Shown piece after piece: positions 23,078 through 34,092 of a stretch of DNA of 64,000 nucleotides. The notes beneath the pieces were generated by a model, which was given only the letters and a program-made list of their open reading frames with translations, searched no databases and was not told the DNA's origin. The stretch covers positions 124,001 to 188,000 of the forward strand of contig NZ_JARZHG010000014.1 in the NCBI RefSeq assembly GCF_029946505.1. Direction: 5' to 3'. A program made the translations under genes and the position numbers. The stretch's first letter is position 1, and every line of letters begins with the position of its first letter. The stretch is from Polyangium sp. y55x31 (GTDB lineage: Bacteria > Myxococcota_A > Polyangia > Polyangiales > Polyangiaceae).

Positions 23078-23101
23078 GATGAACATCATATGATGCCCAT
23101 C
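23078..23101. promoter_or_regulatory. 24-bp palindrome upstream of SDR gene, operator candidate
   Basis: GATG at one end pairs with CATC at the other around a perfect 12-bp palindrome CATCATATGATG (23084-23095), with only AA/CC mismatched. It overlaps the expected leader of the SDR gene and sits 2 nt from its start codon. Its form suits a dimeric repressor, for example of the TetR or MarR type, but no regulator gene is adjacent. Confidence 0.5.
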
Positions 23102-23142
23102 ATCTGAATGGCAAGGCCGAGGCCCCCCCCCGCCGTGAGCGA

Positions 23143-25902
<2,760 letters not shown>

Positions 25903-25938
25903 GGCGCTTCCTTCCATGGTTGGTGTGCGGGGCGCAAG

Positions 25939-26165
25939 AGGAACCGTTTTGGACCCGGCCTTCGGTGAGAGAGGGCCAGGTGGGAAGCTTTTCCAGAAAG
26001 AGGACTCTCAGGGCAGCATCATCTGGAAAAGTTTTCCACTTCGCCCTCGCTTCGTGAGGGCACGATGCAAAACTTTTACAAAAGTTGCTCACGAAGTGAG
26101 GGTCCCGAGGAAAAATTTTCCAGGTAGCCCTCCCTCGAGTGTGGCAAGTGCGTAAAATATTTCCC
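25939..26165. repeat. Array of six 15-bp palindromic sites spaced 42-43 bp
   Basis: Consensus TGGAAAANTTTTCCA, with copies centred at 25946, 25988, 26031, 26073, 26115 and 26158. Steps are 42, 43, 42, 42 and 43 bp. Copies 3 (26024-26038, TGGAAAAGTTTTCCA) and 5 (26108-26122) are the best matches; copies 1 and 6 are degenerate. The 27-28 bp between them differ in sequence, and most hold their own small inverted repeat, such as GCCCTC/GAGGGC and CTCAC/GTGAG. The array fills most of the 336-nt gap between divergent ppdK and the TonB-dependent receptor gene. The step is close to four turns of DNA helix, so bound proteins would lie on one face. Confidence 0.8.
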
Positions 26166-26238
26166 AGTTGGAGACGATGAGCGAGCCCGGGCCGGACAGG
26201 ACGGCTGGGACGGGGCGCGTGATAGAGTCGGCGCCTTG

Positions 26239-28641
26239 ATGCCTCGCGGCTCCTCCTTCCTTGCGCTCGCCCTCGGCCTCTTTGTGTCCCTCGGCCGTGG
26301 GCCCGCGGCGTTCGCCCAGACAACCGGCGCCGCGCCTCCCGCCGCCGCGCCTCCCCCTGCGGCGCCCGTCCTCGTCCCGCCGCGCCCGCTCGCCGCGCTC
26401 GAAGCCGCATATCCGACCGAGCCGGGTCTCACGGGCGAAGCCGACGTCATGCTCGACGTCACCGTCGCCGCGGATGGCAGCGTCAAGGAGGCGCGTATCG
26501 TCTCCGGGGACGCGCCCTTCACGGAGGCCGCCTCCCGCGCCGCGCCGTCGTGGCGTTTCGAGCCGGCCACGCGCAATGGAAAGCCCATCCCCGCGCGCAT
26601 TCGTGTCCTCATCCACTTCACGCCCCCGGAGCCGGCTGCCGAGGAAGAGACCCCTCCCGCGGCCGAAAATGGCCCCGCGCCGAAGGACGGCGCCCCCGGC
26701 AAAAAGCCAACCGCGACGCCGAAGCCGGCGGGCCCTGCGCCCATCGAGGTCCTCGCGCTCGGCGAGCGCCGCGCCGTCGGTACCTCCTCGCTCGGCCGCG
26801 CCGAGGTCCGCGTCTTGCCGGGCGCGTTCGGCGATCCTTTCCGCGCGATCGAATCCCTCCCCGGCGTCACGCCCATCTTCTCGGGTTTGCCTTTCTTTTA
26901 CATTCGCGGCGCCCCACCCGGCAACGTCGGGTATTTCCTCGACAACGTCCGCGTCCCTTATCTGTATCACCTCGCCCTCGGCCCCTCGGTCGTCAATCCG
27001 GCGATCGTGGACCGGGTCGACCTCTATCCGGGCGGTTATCCAGCGCAGTTCGGTCGTTATGCCGGCGGCATCGTCGCCGGCGAGACGACGAAGCCCAAGG
27101 GCGAGCTCCACGGCGAGGCGAACATCCGGGTCTTCGACGCCGGCGCCATGGTCGAGACCCCGATCGGCGATCGCGCCACCGTCATGGCGGGCGGCCGATT
27201 CTCGTACACCGCGGCCGCGCTCTCCCTGCTCGCGCCAGGCACCACCCTCAATTACTGGGACTATCAGGCCCGCGCGACGTTCGACGTCACGCCCACGGAC
27301 AGGCTCACCCTCTTCGCGTTCGGCGCCCACGATTACCTCGGCGCCGAGCAGGACGGCGTCGAGCAGGGCCTCTTCGACGTCCAGTTCCACCGCATCGATC
27401 TCCGCTACGACAAGGACGTGAGCCCCCGGACGCGCCTGCGCCAGGCCGTCTCCTTCGGCTACGACAGGACGGCCATCGGCGGCCAGGAGGGAATTTTCGC
27501 GCGCGATTTTCTCATCGCCGCCCGCAGCCAGATCCTCCACCGCCGCAGCGAATCCGTGCTCATCCGGGCCGGCGTCGACGCCAATTTCGATTATTACGAC
27601 CTCGTCGCGGGCACGGACGACGACGACGGCCGCGACCTCCAGACGGTCCTCGACCAGTTCTTCCCGCCGCGCCAGGACATCGCCGTCGGGTTTTACGCGG
27701 ACGCCATTCTCGATGCGGGCCGCGGCGTCGAATTCACCCCCGGGGCGCGTGTCGACCTCTGGGGCTCGGGCGGCGTCACCGCGATCAGCGCCGATGTCCG
27801 GCTCGCGATGAAGGTCCCCATCGTGCCGCGGCTGAAGCTCGTCTCCGCGATGGGCCTCGCCCACCAGCCGCCTGGGTTCGTCTTGCCCGTCCCCGGCCTC
27901 ACCATCGGCAAGCTCGCCGGCGGCCTGCAGCGCAGCGTCCAGACGAGCACCGGCCTCGACGTGAAATTGCCGTTCGGCTTCGAGGCCACGGGCACGTTTT
28001 TCCTCAATGGCTTCTTCAACATGGCCGACGCGCTCGATTCCGTCGGCCGAGCGGCGAACGGCGGCGGCGGTGGCCCGGGGGGCCCGGGTGGAGGCCCCGG
28101 CGGACCCGGCGGCCCTGGCGCGCCGCCGATGGACGAGGAGGACGACGACGGGCCGAACGTGATCAGCGATCGATCCCTCGGCACCGCGGTGGGCCTCGAG
28201 ATCTACATTCGCCGCAAGCTCACGGAGCGGCTCGGCGGATACATCTCGTATACGCTCTCGCGTTCGTCGAGGAGCATCGGTTTTTCCTCGGGCCCGGCGC
28301 AATTCGATCGCACCCACGTCCTGAATGGCGCGATCTCCTGGGACGCGGGCAAGGGCTGGCGCCTCGGCTCGCGTGTCGTCTTCTACACGGGTTTGCCCAT
28401 CGCGGCCGCGGACGCCGCGATCTGGGGCAAGAGCCGCACGGATCCCTTCTTCCGCATCGACGCGCGTATCGAGAAACGCTGGAACTTCAAGACGCGCGGC
28501 TGGGTTTCGCTCGTCGTTGAGATGCTCAACGCGACGCTCAGCACAGAGCAAACGGGCGTGAGCTGCGGCCCCACCGAATGCGTGGCCCAGGAAATCGGCC
28601 CCGTCACGGTGCCGAGCATCGGCGTCGAGGGCGGCCTCTGA
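26239..28641 (+). CDS. TonB-dependent receptor with N-terminal TonB-C-like domain
   Basis: 800 residues. Signal peptide (about 1-26, ending PAAFAQ). Residues about 50-130 (from LAALEAAYPTEPG, through VTVAADGSVKEARIVSG, to PSWRFEPATRNGKPI) look like the C-terminal domain of TonB-family proteins. A Pro/Lys linker follows, then a plug domain (about 175-300) with ESLPGVTPIF, YIRGAPPGNVGYFLDNVRV and FGRYAGGIV, and a beta-barrel to the end. A Gly/Pro-rich, acidic loop (about 610-640) is probably extracellular. TonB-dependent receptors import scarce ligands across the outer membrane; the ligand is not evident. ATG at 26239 is preferred to a TTG at 26236. It ends directly next to the opposing gene at 28642, with no gap. 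Confidence 0.9.
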   Translation: MPRGSSFLALALGLFVSLGRGPAAFAQTTGAAPPAAAPPPAAPVLVPPRPLAALEAAYPTEPGLTGEADVMLDVTVAADGSVKEARIVSGDAPFTEAASRAAPSWRFEPATRNGKPIPARIRVLIHFTPPEPAAEEETPPAAENGPAPKDGAPGKKPTATPKPAGPAPIEVLALGERRAVGTSSLGRAEVRVLPGAFGDPFRAIESLPGVTPIFSGLPFFYIRGAPPGNVGYFLDNVRVPYLYHLALGPSVVNPAIVDRVDLYPGGYPAQFGRYAGGIVAGETTKPKGELHGEANIRVFDAGAMVETPIGDRATVMAGGRFSYTAAALSLLAPGTTLNYWDYQARATFDVTPTDRLTLFAFGAHDYLGAEQDGVEQGLFDVQFHRIDLRYDKDVSPRTRLRQAVSFGYDRTAIGGQEGIFARDFLIAARSQILHRRSESVLIRAGVDANFDYYDLVAGTDDDDGRDLQTVLDQFFPPRQDIAVGFYADAILDAGRGVEFTPGARVDLWGSGGVTAISADVRLAMKVPIVPRLKLVSAMGLAHQPPGFVLPVPGLTIGKLAGGLQRSVQTSTGLDVKLPFGFEATGTFFLNGFFNMADALDSVGRAANGGGGGPGGPGGGPGGPGGPGAPPMDEEDDDGPNVISDRSLGTAVGLEIYIRRKLTERLGGYISYTLSRSSRSIGFSSGPAQFDRTHVLNGAISWDAGKGWRLGSRVVFYTGLPIAAADAAIWGKSRTDPFFRIDARIEKRWNFKTRGWVSLVVEMLNATLSTEQTGVSCGPTECVAQEIGPVTVPSIGVEGGL

Positions 28642-29259
28642 TCACTTCACCTTGCAGCGCGCCCCCGCCCCTGCCGTCGGCCGACCATACGGGACTTTCG
28701 GCCCCTTTGGCTTGACGTACACCGCGCCGCCCGGCCCGGGCCGCGGCACCACCGCCCCCGAGGCCTGCGGACGGCCCGGCGAAAGCTCCTCGATCGTCAG
28801 CACCACGTCGGCCCCTTCCTGCTCCACGGCTGCGATGCTGGGCCGCCGCGGCGCGTCCTCGGCCATCCCGGGGCAGGGCACGCCTTTGCCGCTCACCGCG
28901 ACCACCGTCACGTCCCCGCCGAGCTGCGGCACCTGCGCTTGCCACGTGAAGCGCGGATCTCCCGGCTCGCCGACCACGACGGCGAGGCACGAGCACGTCG
29001 CGGCGTGGGGCGCGTCCTTCGCGATCATCACGTCGTGACGTACCCGTTTTTCGGTGGGCGGCGTCGCGACCGGTCCGGCGAGCGGCGCGGGCGGCTGCTC
29101 GGGCTCGCTCAGCGTCTCGGTGCGGCGGAGCGGCTGGCCCGTCGGATCACCGAGATCCTGGGACCAGCCGGAGTTCGCCGGCGAATTCTGCTCGCCGCCG
29201 CAGCCCATGGCGAGCGCGAGCACGAGCACGGACGAAAGGGGGAGGGGAGCCTTCCGCAT
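28642..29259 (-). CDS. Hypothetical lipoprotein, convergent with the TonB receptor gene
   Basis: 205 residues. Signal peptide with lipobox AMGC near residue 20. The mature part is Pro-rich at first (to about 75), then has a compact region with two closely placed Cys (TCSCLAVVV) followed by DPRFTWQAQVPQLGG. A later VLTIEELSPGRPQ is Gly/Pro/Arg-rich toward a basic end with one Cys. I do not recognise the family. Its stop codon abuts the stop of the TonB-dependent receptor gene with zero nt between them. Confidence 0.7.
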   Translation of the reverse strand: MRKAPLPLSSVLVLALAMGCGGEQNSPANSGWSQDLGDPTGQPLRRTETLSEPEQPPAPLAGPVATPPTEKRVRHDVMIAKDAPHAATCSCLAVVVGEPGDPRFTWQAQVPQLGGDVTVVAVSGKGVPCPGMAEDAPRRPSIAAVEQEGADVVLTIEELSPGRPQASGAVVPRPGPGGAVYVKPKGPKVPYGRPTAGAGARCKVK

Positions 29260-29303
29260 ACCCCGACAGGCTCGCATCCCGGGCGGGCCGGCGACAAGAA
29301 AAG

Positions 29304-29948
29304 TTACGGCGGTGGTGACATCTCGCAGAGAAATCCGCGCTTCTCGCCGCAAGCCCGGTCGTCGAACGAGGCCGCCGTCCCCGGCGACGCCGAGAGCATC
29401 ACGCAATCCTGCTTGCTGCCCTGATCCCCGGGCAACCCGTCTTTCCACGCCGTGAACCCCCACGGCTCCCCGTTCGACCACGAGAACTCGCCCTCCTGCT
29501 GGGCGTCTGTCCCGCCGATCCAGACATCACCCGACACCACGCTCCCGATGTACCAGAACTCCTCGGCCGTGCTCAGCGCGGCCAGATCGCCGCCGAGCTC
29601 CAGGCAATGCTCGCGCGCCGTGTTCCAGTCGCGCTCGTTGCCATGGTGCAAATAACACGAGCCCGTCGTCGGCGACTTCCATTGCCACGGCAGCGGACAA
29701 TCGTCGTTGTCGGGTGGAGGGCAGCTCCGGCAGGACGGCCCCCCGCCCGCACCGCCGCTGCCGCCGCTCCCTTCCGTCGCGCCCTGGCAGCCGGTTTGAT
29801 CGATACGCGTGCCGTCCTGGCAAAGCGCGAGCACTCCGTCCTCGATTCCGGCGAGCGCATTGCAGCCGAGGGCCTGGCCGAGCACGAAGAGCCCCAGCCA
29901 CCAAAAGGGACGTCCGCGCGGGCGCCCCGTTTGTCGTTCGATATTCAA
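29304..29948 (-). CDS. C-type-lectin-domain protein, probably lipoprotein-anchored
   Basis: 214 residues. TTG at 29948 shares TTGA with the upstream stop and has a good ribosome site (GGAGG) 8 nt before. The hydrophobic leader ends ALGC, a plausible lipobox. A Gly/Ser linker with CRSC and DNDDCPLP precedes the C-type-lectin fold (about 90-210): CYLHHGNERDWNTAREHC, WIGGTD, a WSNGEPW loop and the C-terminal C..KRGFLCE motif. Such domains bind sugars, proteins or other surfaces outside the cell. Third gene of the operon headed by the kinase. The family is clear; the ligand is unknown. Confidence 0.85.
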   Translation of the reverse strand: MNIERQTGRPRGRPFWWLGLFVLGQALGCNALAGIEDGVLALCQDGTRIDQTGCQGATEGSGGSGGAGGGPSCRSCPPPDNDDCPLPWQWKSPTTGSCYLHHGNERDWNTAREHCLELGGDLAALSTAEEFWYIGSVVSGDVWIGGTDAQQEGEFSWSNGEPWGFTAWKDGLPGDQGSKQDCVMLSASPGTAASFDDRACGEKRGFLCEMSPPP

Positions 29949-30973
29949 AACACACCTCCGACCACGAGCCCCGCGCCCGAGCCCACCGTCCCCACGCCGG
30001 CACGCGCGGGCGTGCCCTCCGGCGCCGTCAGGTACAGGACGAGCCCTCCCGTCGCCGCGAGGACGCCTGCGATGATCGTCCCCGTCGCCGCGTCGCCGCG
30101 CATGCGCGCCTCGCTGCGCAGGGCGACGCCCGTCGCGTCGCAGAGGTTGCCCTCGATGCAATGGGCTGCCGACGCGTCGTTCCGCGCGATGGCCTGCATT
30201 CCCAGGATCGAGCCCGCGATCACGGACACCACGCCCGCGCCTCCCAGCGCGATCCCTGCAATCTTGTGCACCGAGCCCCCCGAATTCGGAAGGGGCTTGA
30301 CGGGCGGCGGCGGCGCCGGCGCCTTTGGGACGTCCATGAGCTCGGGAATGGCTGCCGTCACCCGCGTGGCCTCGCCGGGCACCTCCACCTCCACGCGGTA
30401 AGGGCGTTTGCCCTCGGCCTGGGCCTCGACCACGTGTTTGCCCGGGTCGACGGGAACGGCCGTCCCCCACAGCGCGCGCCCGAGAATCTGCCCGTCCTTG
30501 CGAATCTCGAGCGTCTGTACCGTGTCGGCCCACGGCGCGGTGATGACGAGCCGCGCGAGCCTCGGTTCGAGCGCCGCGGCCCGCTCGCGCGCGACTTGCT
30601 CGCGCTCGACCTGACCTTTTTCGCGTGCGGCATACGCGGCGGCACGGAACTCCGCCCAGGCGCTCGCAGTGCGACCGATTTTTTCCAGACAATCGGCGAG
30701 ATTCAAGAGCGTCCCCACGCCCGCGTCGAGCCTTTGGCTCTCGGCGAACTTGGGGCAAGCCTCCGGGTATCGCCCCTCGTCCATCAGCCATTTGCCCTCG
30801 TCGAAGAGCGTCTCCGCTGCGGCCCGGCGCGCGGCGCGTTCCTCCATCGGGTCGGGCGGATCTGCGGCGGCCTTGCCGGAGAGAAGCACGAAAGCGAGGG
30901 CGACCGCGGACGTGAGGGCGCTCCTCCTCGGATCACGATGAGCGGCGCGGATCGTATTCGTCATGGGTGTCAT
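29945..30973 (-). CDS. TPR-like/PEGA-domain membrane protein of kinase operon
   Basis: 342 residues, ATG at 30973 overlapping the kinase stop (ATGA). Signal peptide, then helical, TPR-like repeats (about 45-130: DEGRYPEACPKFAESQRLDA and TLLNLADCLEKIGRTASAWA). A PEGA-like beta domain follows (ILGRALWGTAVPVDPGKHVV). Then come two hydrophobic segments (about 240-265 and 300-320). This TPR-PEGA-two-helix layout is the same as in the 462-residue protein at 34093-35481. PEGA domains are found on surface proteins of myxobacteria and often sit beside Ser/Thr kinases. The exact role, possibly in sensing or signalling with the kinase, is inferred. Confidence 0.85.
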   Translation of the reverse strand: MTPMTNTIRAAHRDPRRSALTSAVALAFVLLSGKAAADPPDPMEERAARRAAAETLFDEGKWLMDEGRYPEACPKFAESQRLDAGVGTLLNLADCLEKIGRTASAWAEFRAAAYAAREKGQVEREQVARERAAALEPRLARLVITAPWADTVQTLEIRKDGQILGRALWGTAVPVDPGKHVVEAQAEGKRPYRVEVEVPGEATRVTAAIPELMDVPKAPAPPPPVKPLPNSGGSVHKIAGIALGGAGVVSVIAGSILGMQAIARNDASAAHCIEGNLCDATGVALRSEARMRGDAATGTIIAGVLAATGGLVLYLTAPEGTPARAGVGTVGSGAGLVVGGVF

Positions 30974-32460
30974 TCGCGCCCGTCGAAAGGATTGGGGCGC
31001 TTCACGGACGACGGAGGTTTCTCCGAGGTCTTGTCCGTGATCGTGCTTTGCGGGCGCGGCTTTGAAAAGCCCCCCTGAGGCGGCTTGTTCATTTGGCGCG
31101 GCGCGGATCGCACGTCTTCCACGACGGGCGGAGGCGCTTTCGTCTCGGCGGCCTCGACCGACGCCGGCGGCTTCACCCTCGCGGATGCCGGGGCCAGCGT
31201 CGCCTCGATTCCCCCGCGCGCCAGGACGTTCGGCGAGGCATACGCCCGACGCAGACGAATCCCCGCGCCGCCGACGAGGATGATCGCGGCGGCGATCGCG
31301 AGCAGCGGCACGGGCCGCAGCAAGCGTTGCCATTTCGCCCCCGCGGGATGACGCTCGAGGATCGCGGTCGCGGCGACCGGCGGCGTCGAATGCAAAGGGG
31401 GCAAGAGCACGCGCGGATCCGTCAGCGTCGGGCTCGTGCTCGTATCCGACGCATCCCGTGGGGCGCGCGTGCTCGGGAATTTGTCCGCGGATGAACCACG
31501 CGCGAGCAGGCGCACCGCGCGCTCGCTCGACGCAAGCGCGCCGGGCCTGCCGAACGGCGAGAGCGCGACTGCGAGTTCGCCGATGTTCGCGTATCTGTCG
31601 GCCGGGTTTTTCTGAAGGCAACGCAGGATCGCCGCGTCGAGCCCCGGCGGCACGTCGGCGAGACGCGCCCGGAGCGGCGTCGGCGGGTCCTTCAAAATGG
31701 CCGCGCAGAGCTCCGGCAGGCTTTGCCAGGGAAATGGGCCTTCCCCTGCGATGAGCTCGTACAACGTCACGCCGATCGACCAGATGTCCGAGCGCGGATC
31801 GGCGTCACGCGTGGCGCGGAGCTGCTCGGGCGACATGTACATCGGCGATCCGATGACGGCGGAGGTCGTCGTGAGCGGCCCGCCGCGCTCCGGCGACATT
31901 TCATTGTCGACCGAGAGCTTGGAAATGCCGAAATCGAGCACCTTCACGGTGCGTGATCCGTCCGGGCGACGGGCGAGGAAGAGGTTGTCGGGCTTCAGAT
32001 CACGATGGACGATCCCGAGGGAATGGGCCTCGGCGATCGCCTCGCACGCCTCGAGCACGTACGTGACGGCGTCTTCAATGGAGAGAGGGCCGTTCCGGGT
32101 GACGTGCGCGCCGAGATCCGAGCCTTCGAGCAGCTCGAGCACCATGTACGGCTGTCCGCTCGGCAATCGCCCGATATCGAGGACGCGCGTCGCGTGCTCG
32201 TTCTGGATCATGGCCGCGGCGCGCGCTTCGCGGGCGAAACGGGCGACGACCTCCTCGTTCTGGGTGGCGGATTTCAGCAGGAATTTGAGCGCGACCCGGT
32301 GCCCGAGCTCCACGTGCACGGCGGCCACGATGACGCCCATGCCGCCTTTGCCGAGGACGCGCAGGACGCGATATTTGCCATCGAGGACGTCGCCGATGGC
32401 CACGGGCAGACCCGAAGGCTCGTCCTCCCACGACGAATCCGACCTGCGCTCGACCTGCAT
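30970..32460 (-). CDS. Eukaryote-like Ser/Thr protein kinase with C-terminal membrane segment
   Basis: 496 residues. The kinase domain (about 26-300) has the GxGxxG loop (LGKGGMGV), the catalytic Lys in VALKFL, HRDLKPDN, DFGISK and the MSPEQL activation stretch, so it should be active. Residues 300-385 form a disordered Pro/Thr-rich linker. A single membrane helix follows (PLLAIAAAIILVGGAGI, about 385-405), with a charged Pro/Lys-rich tail outside. Start chosen at ATG 32460, with a GGGGGGACGA ribosome site; an upstream ATG at 32511 is possible. The order kinase, PEGA-TPR protein, lectin, with overlapping stop/start codons, points to a single unit that signals from the envelope. Confidence 0.95.
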   Translation of the reverse strand: MQVERRSDSSWEDEPSGLPVAIGDVLDGKYRVLRVLGKGGMGVIVAAVHVELGHRVALKFLLKSATQNEEVVARFAREARAAAMIQNEHATRVLDIGRLPSGQPYMVLELLEGSDLGAHVTRNGPLSIEDAVTYVLEACEAIAEAHSLGIVHRDLKPDNLFLARRPDGSRTVKVLDFGISKLSVDNEMSPERGGPLTTTSAVIGSPMYMSPEQLRATRDADPRSDIWSIGVTLYELIAGEGPFPWQSLPELCAAILKDPPTPLRARLADVPPGLDAAILRCLQKNPADRYANIGELAVALSPFGRPGALASSERAVRLLARGSSADKFPSTRAPRDASDTSTSPTLTDPRVLLPPLHSTPPVAATAILERHPAGAKWQRLLRPVPLLAIAAAIILVGGAGIRLRRAYASPNVLARGGIEATLAPASARVKPPASVEAAETKAPPPVVEDVRSAPRQMNKPPQGGFSKPRPQSTITDKTSEKPPSSVKRPNPFDGRE

Positions 32461-32639
32461 TCGTCCCCCCCGCCCGACGATCTCCCGTGCGACTGCGACC
32501 TCGCACACCATAGCGCAGCGCACCCCTCTCGCCCGTGCCTGAGCGCTGGTATTCTCCCGTACGGTGCTTTTTCGGAGGATACGAACGTCCGCGGCGTCGC
32601 GCGCGTTCGAATGGTGTGCGGAGCGGTGGGGGCGACGGA

Positions 32640-33191
32640 TCAGGCCGAGACGCTCGCGCGACGCACGACGACACCTTCGAGCGGCGTCGGACGAAGGATA
32701 TTGTCGAGCATGGGGCTCGTCCGTTCCACGGCGACACGAATCTCTTCGAGTGTCGCGGCGTCGGCGTCGCTGTCCACGTCGACGGTATAACGGAGCTGCC
32801 CGAATCCGGGTCGGACGGAAGGATCGAGCGCGAGATATCCGCGCAGGTCGAACGGCGCCTGCACCTTGATCACGAGCTTGCGATACTCGATCCCGCGGAG
32901 GCGCGCCTGCGTGACCCATCCAATGGTCAAGCACGATCCCAGCGCCGCGAGCAGGAGTTCCATCGGATCGACGTGCTGATCTTTTCCGCCGAGCGGCGTG
33001 GGCTCATCGGTCTCGATCATGAAGGTCCTCGCCCGCGTCACGGCTTGCGCGCCGCCGCGCCATTCGGTCACGGTCTCGAAGCTCCCTTTCCCCGCTTCGG
33101 GCGCTTTCTCCACCGCGTCGCGCGTCCTCCGGAAGGTGTCGATGTCGAGGGTGCAGCATCCACCAAGCGACTCCATGCTCATGACCTCCAT
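32640..33191 (-). CDS. OsmC/Ohr family protein
   Basis: 183 residues. The OsmC-like fold is shown by the conserved Cys in AALGSCLTIGWVTQARLRGI and by VDPMELLLA preceding it. These are the usual landmarks of OsmC/Ohr proteins, which reduce organic hydroperoxides using paired cysteines. Only one of the two usual active Cys is in a recognisable place, with others in MESLGGCC near the start, so peroxide reduction is possible but unproven. The start is 15 nt from the stop of the alpha/beta-hydrolase gene upstream, suggesting one operon. ATG at 33191 is used; nearby ATGs at 33182 and 33176 are possible. Confidence 0.82.
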   Translation of the reverse strand: MEVMSMESLGGCCTLDIDTFRRTRDAVEKAPEAGKGSFETVTEWRGGAQAVTRARTFMIETDEPTPLGGKDQHVDPMELLLAALGSCLTIGWVTQARLRGIEYRKLVIKVQAPFDLRGYLALDPSVRPGFGQLRYTVDVDSDADAATLEEIRVAVERTSPMLDNILRPTPLEGVVVRRASVSA

Positions 33192-33206
33192 CGGGGGCGA
33201 GCCCCC

Positions 33207-34067
33207 TCAAGAAAGGGTGCGCAAGAACTCGAGCAAGACGGCGTCGAATCGATCCGGCTCCTCGAACTGTGGATTGTGCCCGCTTTGCTCGAAGATGTCG
33301 AGACGGCCTCGGGGCAGCGTGTCGATGACCTCGGACCACAGCTCGACAGGGCAGACGTAATCGTACCGGCCGCTCAGAGCGAGGACGGAGCAGGGGATCT
33401 TGCCGAGCGAAGGCACGAGGCAGAAGCGTTCGGCCTCCGGGCGGATGACCGATTGCATGTACAGCGCAAATCCCTTCGGAACGCCGCCCCAGAGGGCGCC
33501 GGCGTCGAGCGCTGGATCCTTCCAGACGAGGGGATGCAAGGCGAGATATTGCCGCAGGGCGAGCTCGTCGGGATCCATCACGCTCGTATCGAGGGCGCGA
33601 AGCTCGGCTTGTTTTCGGCCGAGGAGCTCCTTCCGCTCCGCATTCGCCTCCGCCTCCCAGCGAGCGATTCCCACGCTCATGGCGCGGCTGAAATCGGGCA
33701 CGCTCGCCACGGAGACGACGGCGGCCGCGTGCTCGGGGTGGCGGAGCCCGAATTCGAGCGCGATGCCGCCGTGATTGGAATGCCCCAGGACGACGGCCCG
33801 ATCGATCCCGAGGTTGTCGCGTACGACGTCGAGGTCGTCGGCGAGCGTCGCATACGTGGCCCCCGCGGGGCTGCCGGTGGATGCCCCCGTGCCTCGCATC
33901 TCCACGTACACGAACGAATGGGCGCCCGTGAGCCTCCGGGAAAACGTGCGCCGGTAGAATTCGATCCCGCAGCCCGTGGGGACGAGAATCGGAGAGCCCG
34001 AGCCCTCCGTGAAAACGTGGATCTCCGCGTCGCCCACGCGGACGAACTTGCTCGTGGTTTCGGTCAT
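33207..34067 (-). CDS. Alpha/beta-hydrolase fold protein (proline iminopeptidase-like)
   Basis: 286 residues. The fold is shown by the oxyanion stretch PTGCGIEFYRRTF, MRGTGASTG, the nucleophile elbow GHSNHGG, Asp in LSGRYDYVCP and the His in EQSGHNPQFEEPD. These give a complete Ser-Asp-His triad. The pattern best fits proline iminopeptidase-type enzymes or related esterases; the substrate cannot be told from sequence. A lid region (about 130-220) separates the core strands. It lies 25 nt after the TPR/PEGA-like gene and 15 nt before the OsmC gene on the same strand. Confidence 0.88.
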   Translation of the reverse strand: MTETTSKFVRVGDAEIHVFTEGSGSPILVPTGCGIEFYRRTFSRRLTGAHSFVYVEMRGTGASTGSPAGATYATLADDLDVVRDNLGIDRAVVLGHSNHGGIALEFGLRHPEHAAAVVSVASVPDFSRAMSVGIARWEAEANAERKELLGRKQAELRALDTSVMDPDELALRQYLALHPLVWKDPALDAGALWGGVPKGFALYMQSVIRPEAERFCLVPSLGKIPCSVLALSGRYDYVCPVELWSEVIDTLPRGRLDIFEQSGHNPQFEEPDRFDAVLLEFLRTLS

Positions 34068-34092
34068 GGTCTAGTTTGTCGGAAGGTACGGT

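Noticed and set aside
25939-26165. CRISPR array
   Set aside because: The repeats are only 15 bp, palindromic and degenerate, and no cas genes are nearby; the spacers contain small inverted repeats.
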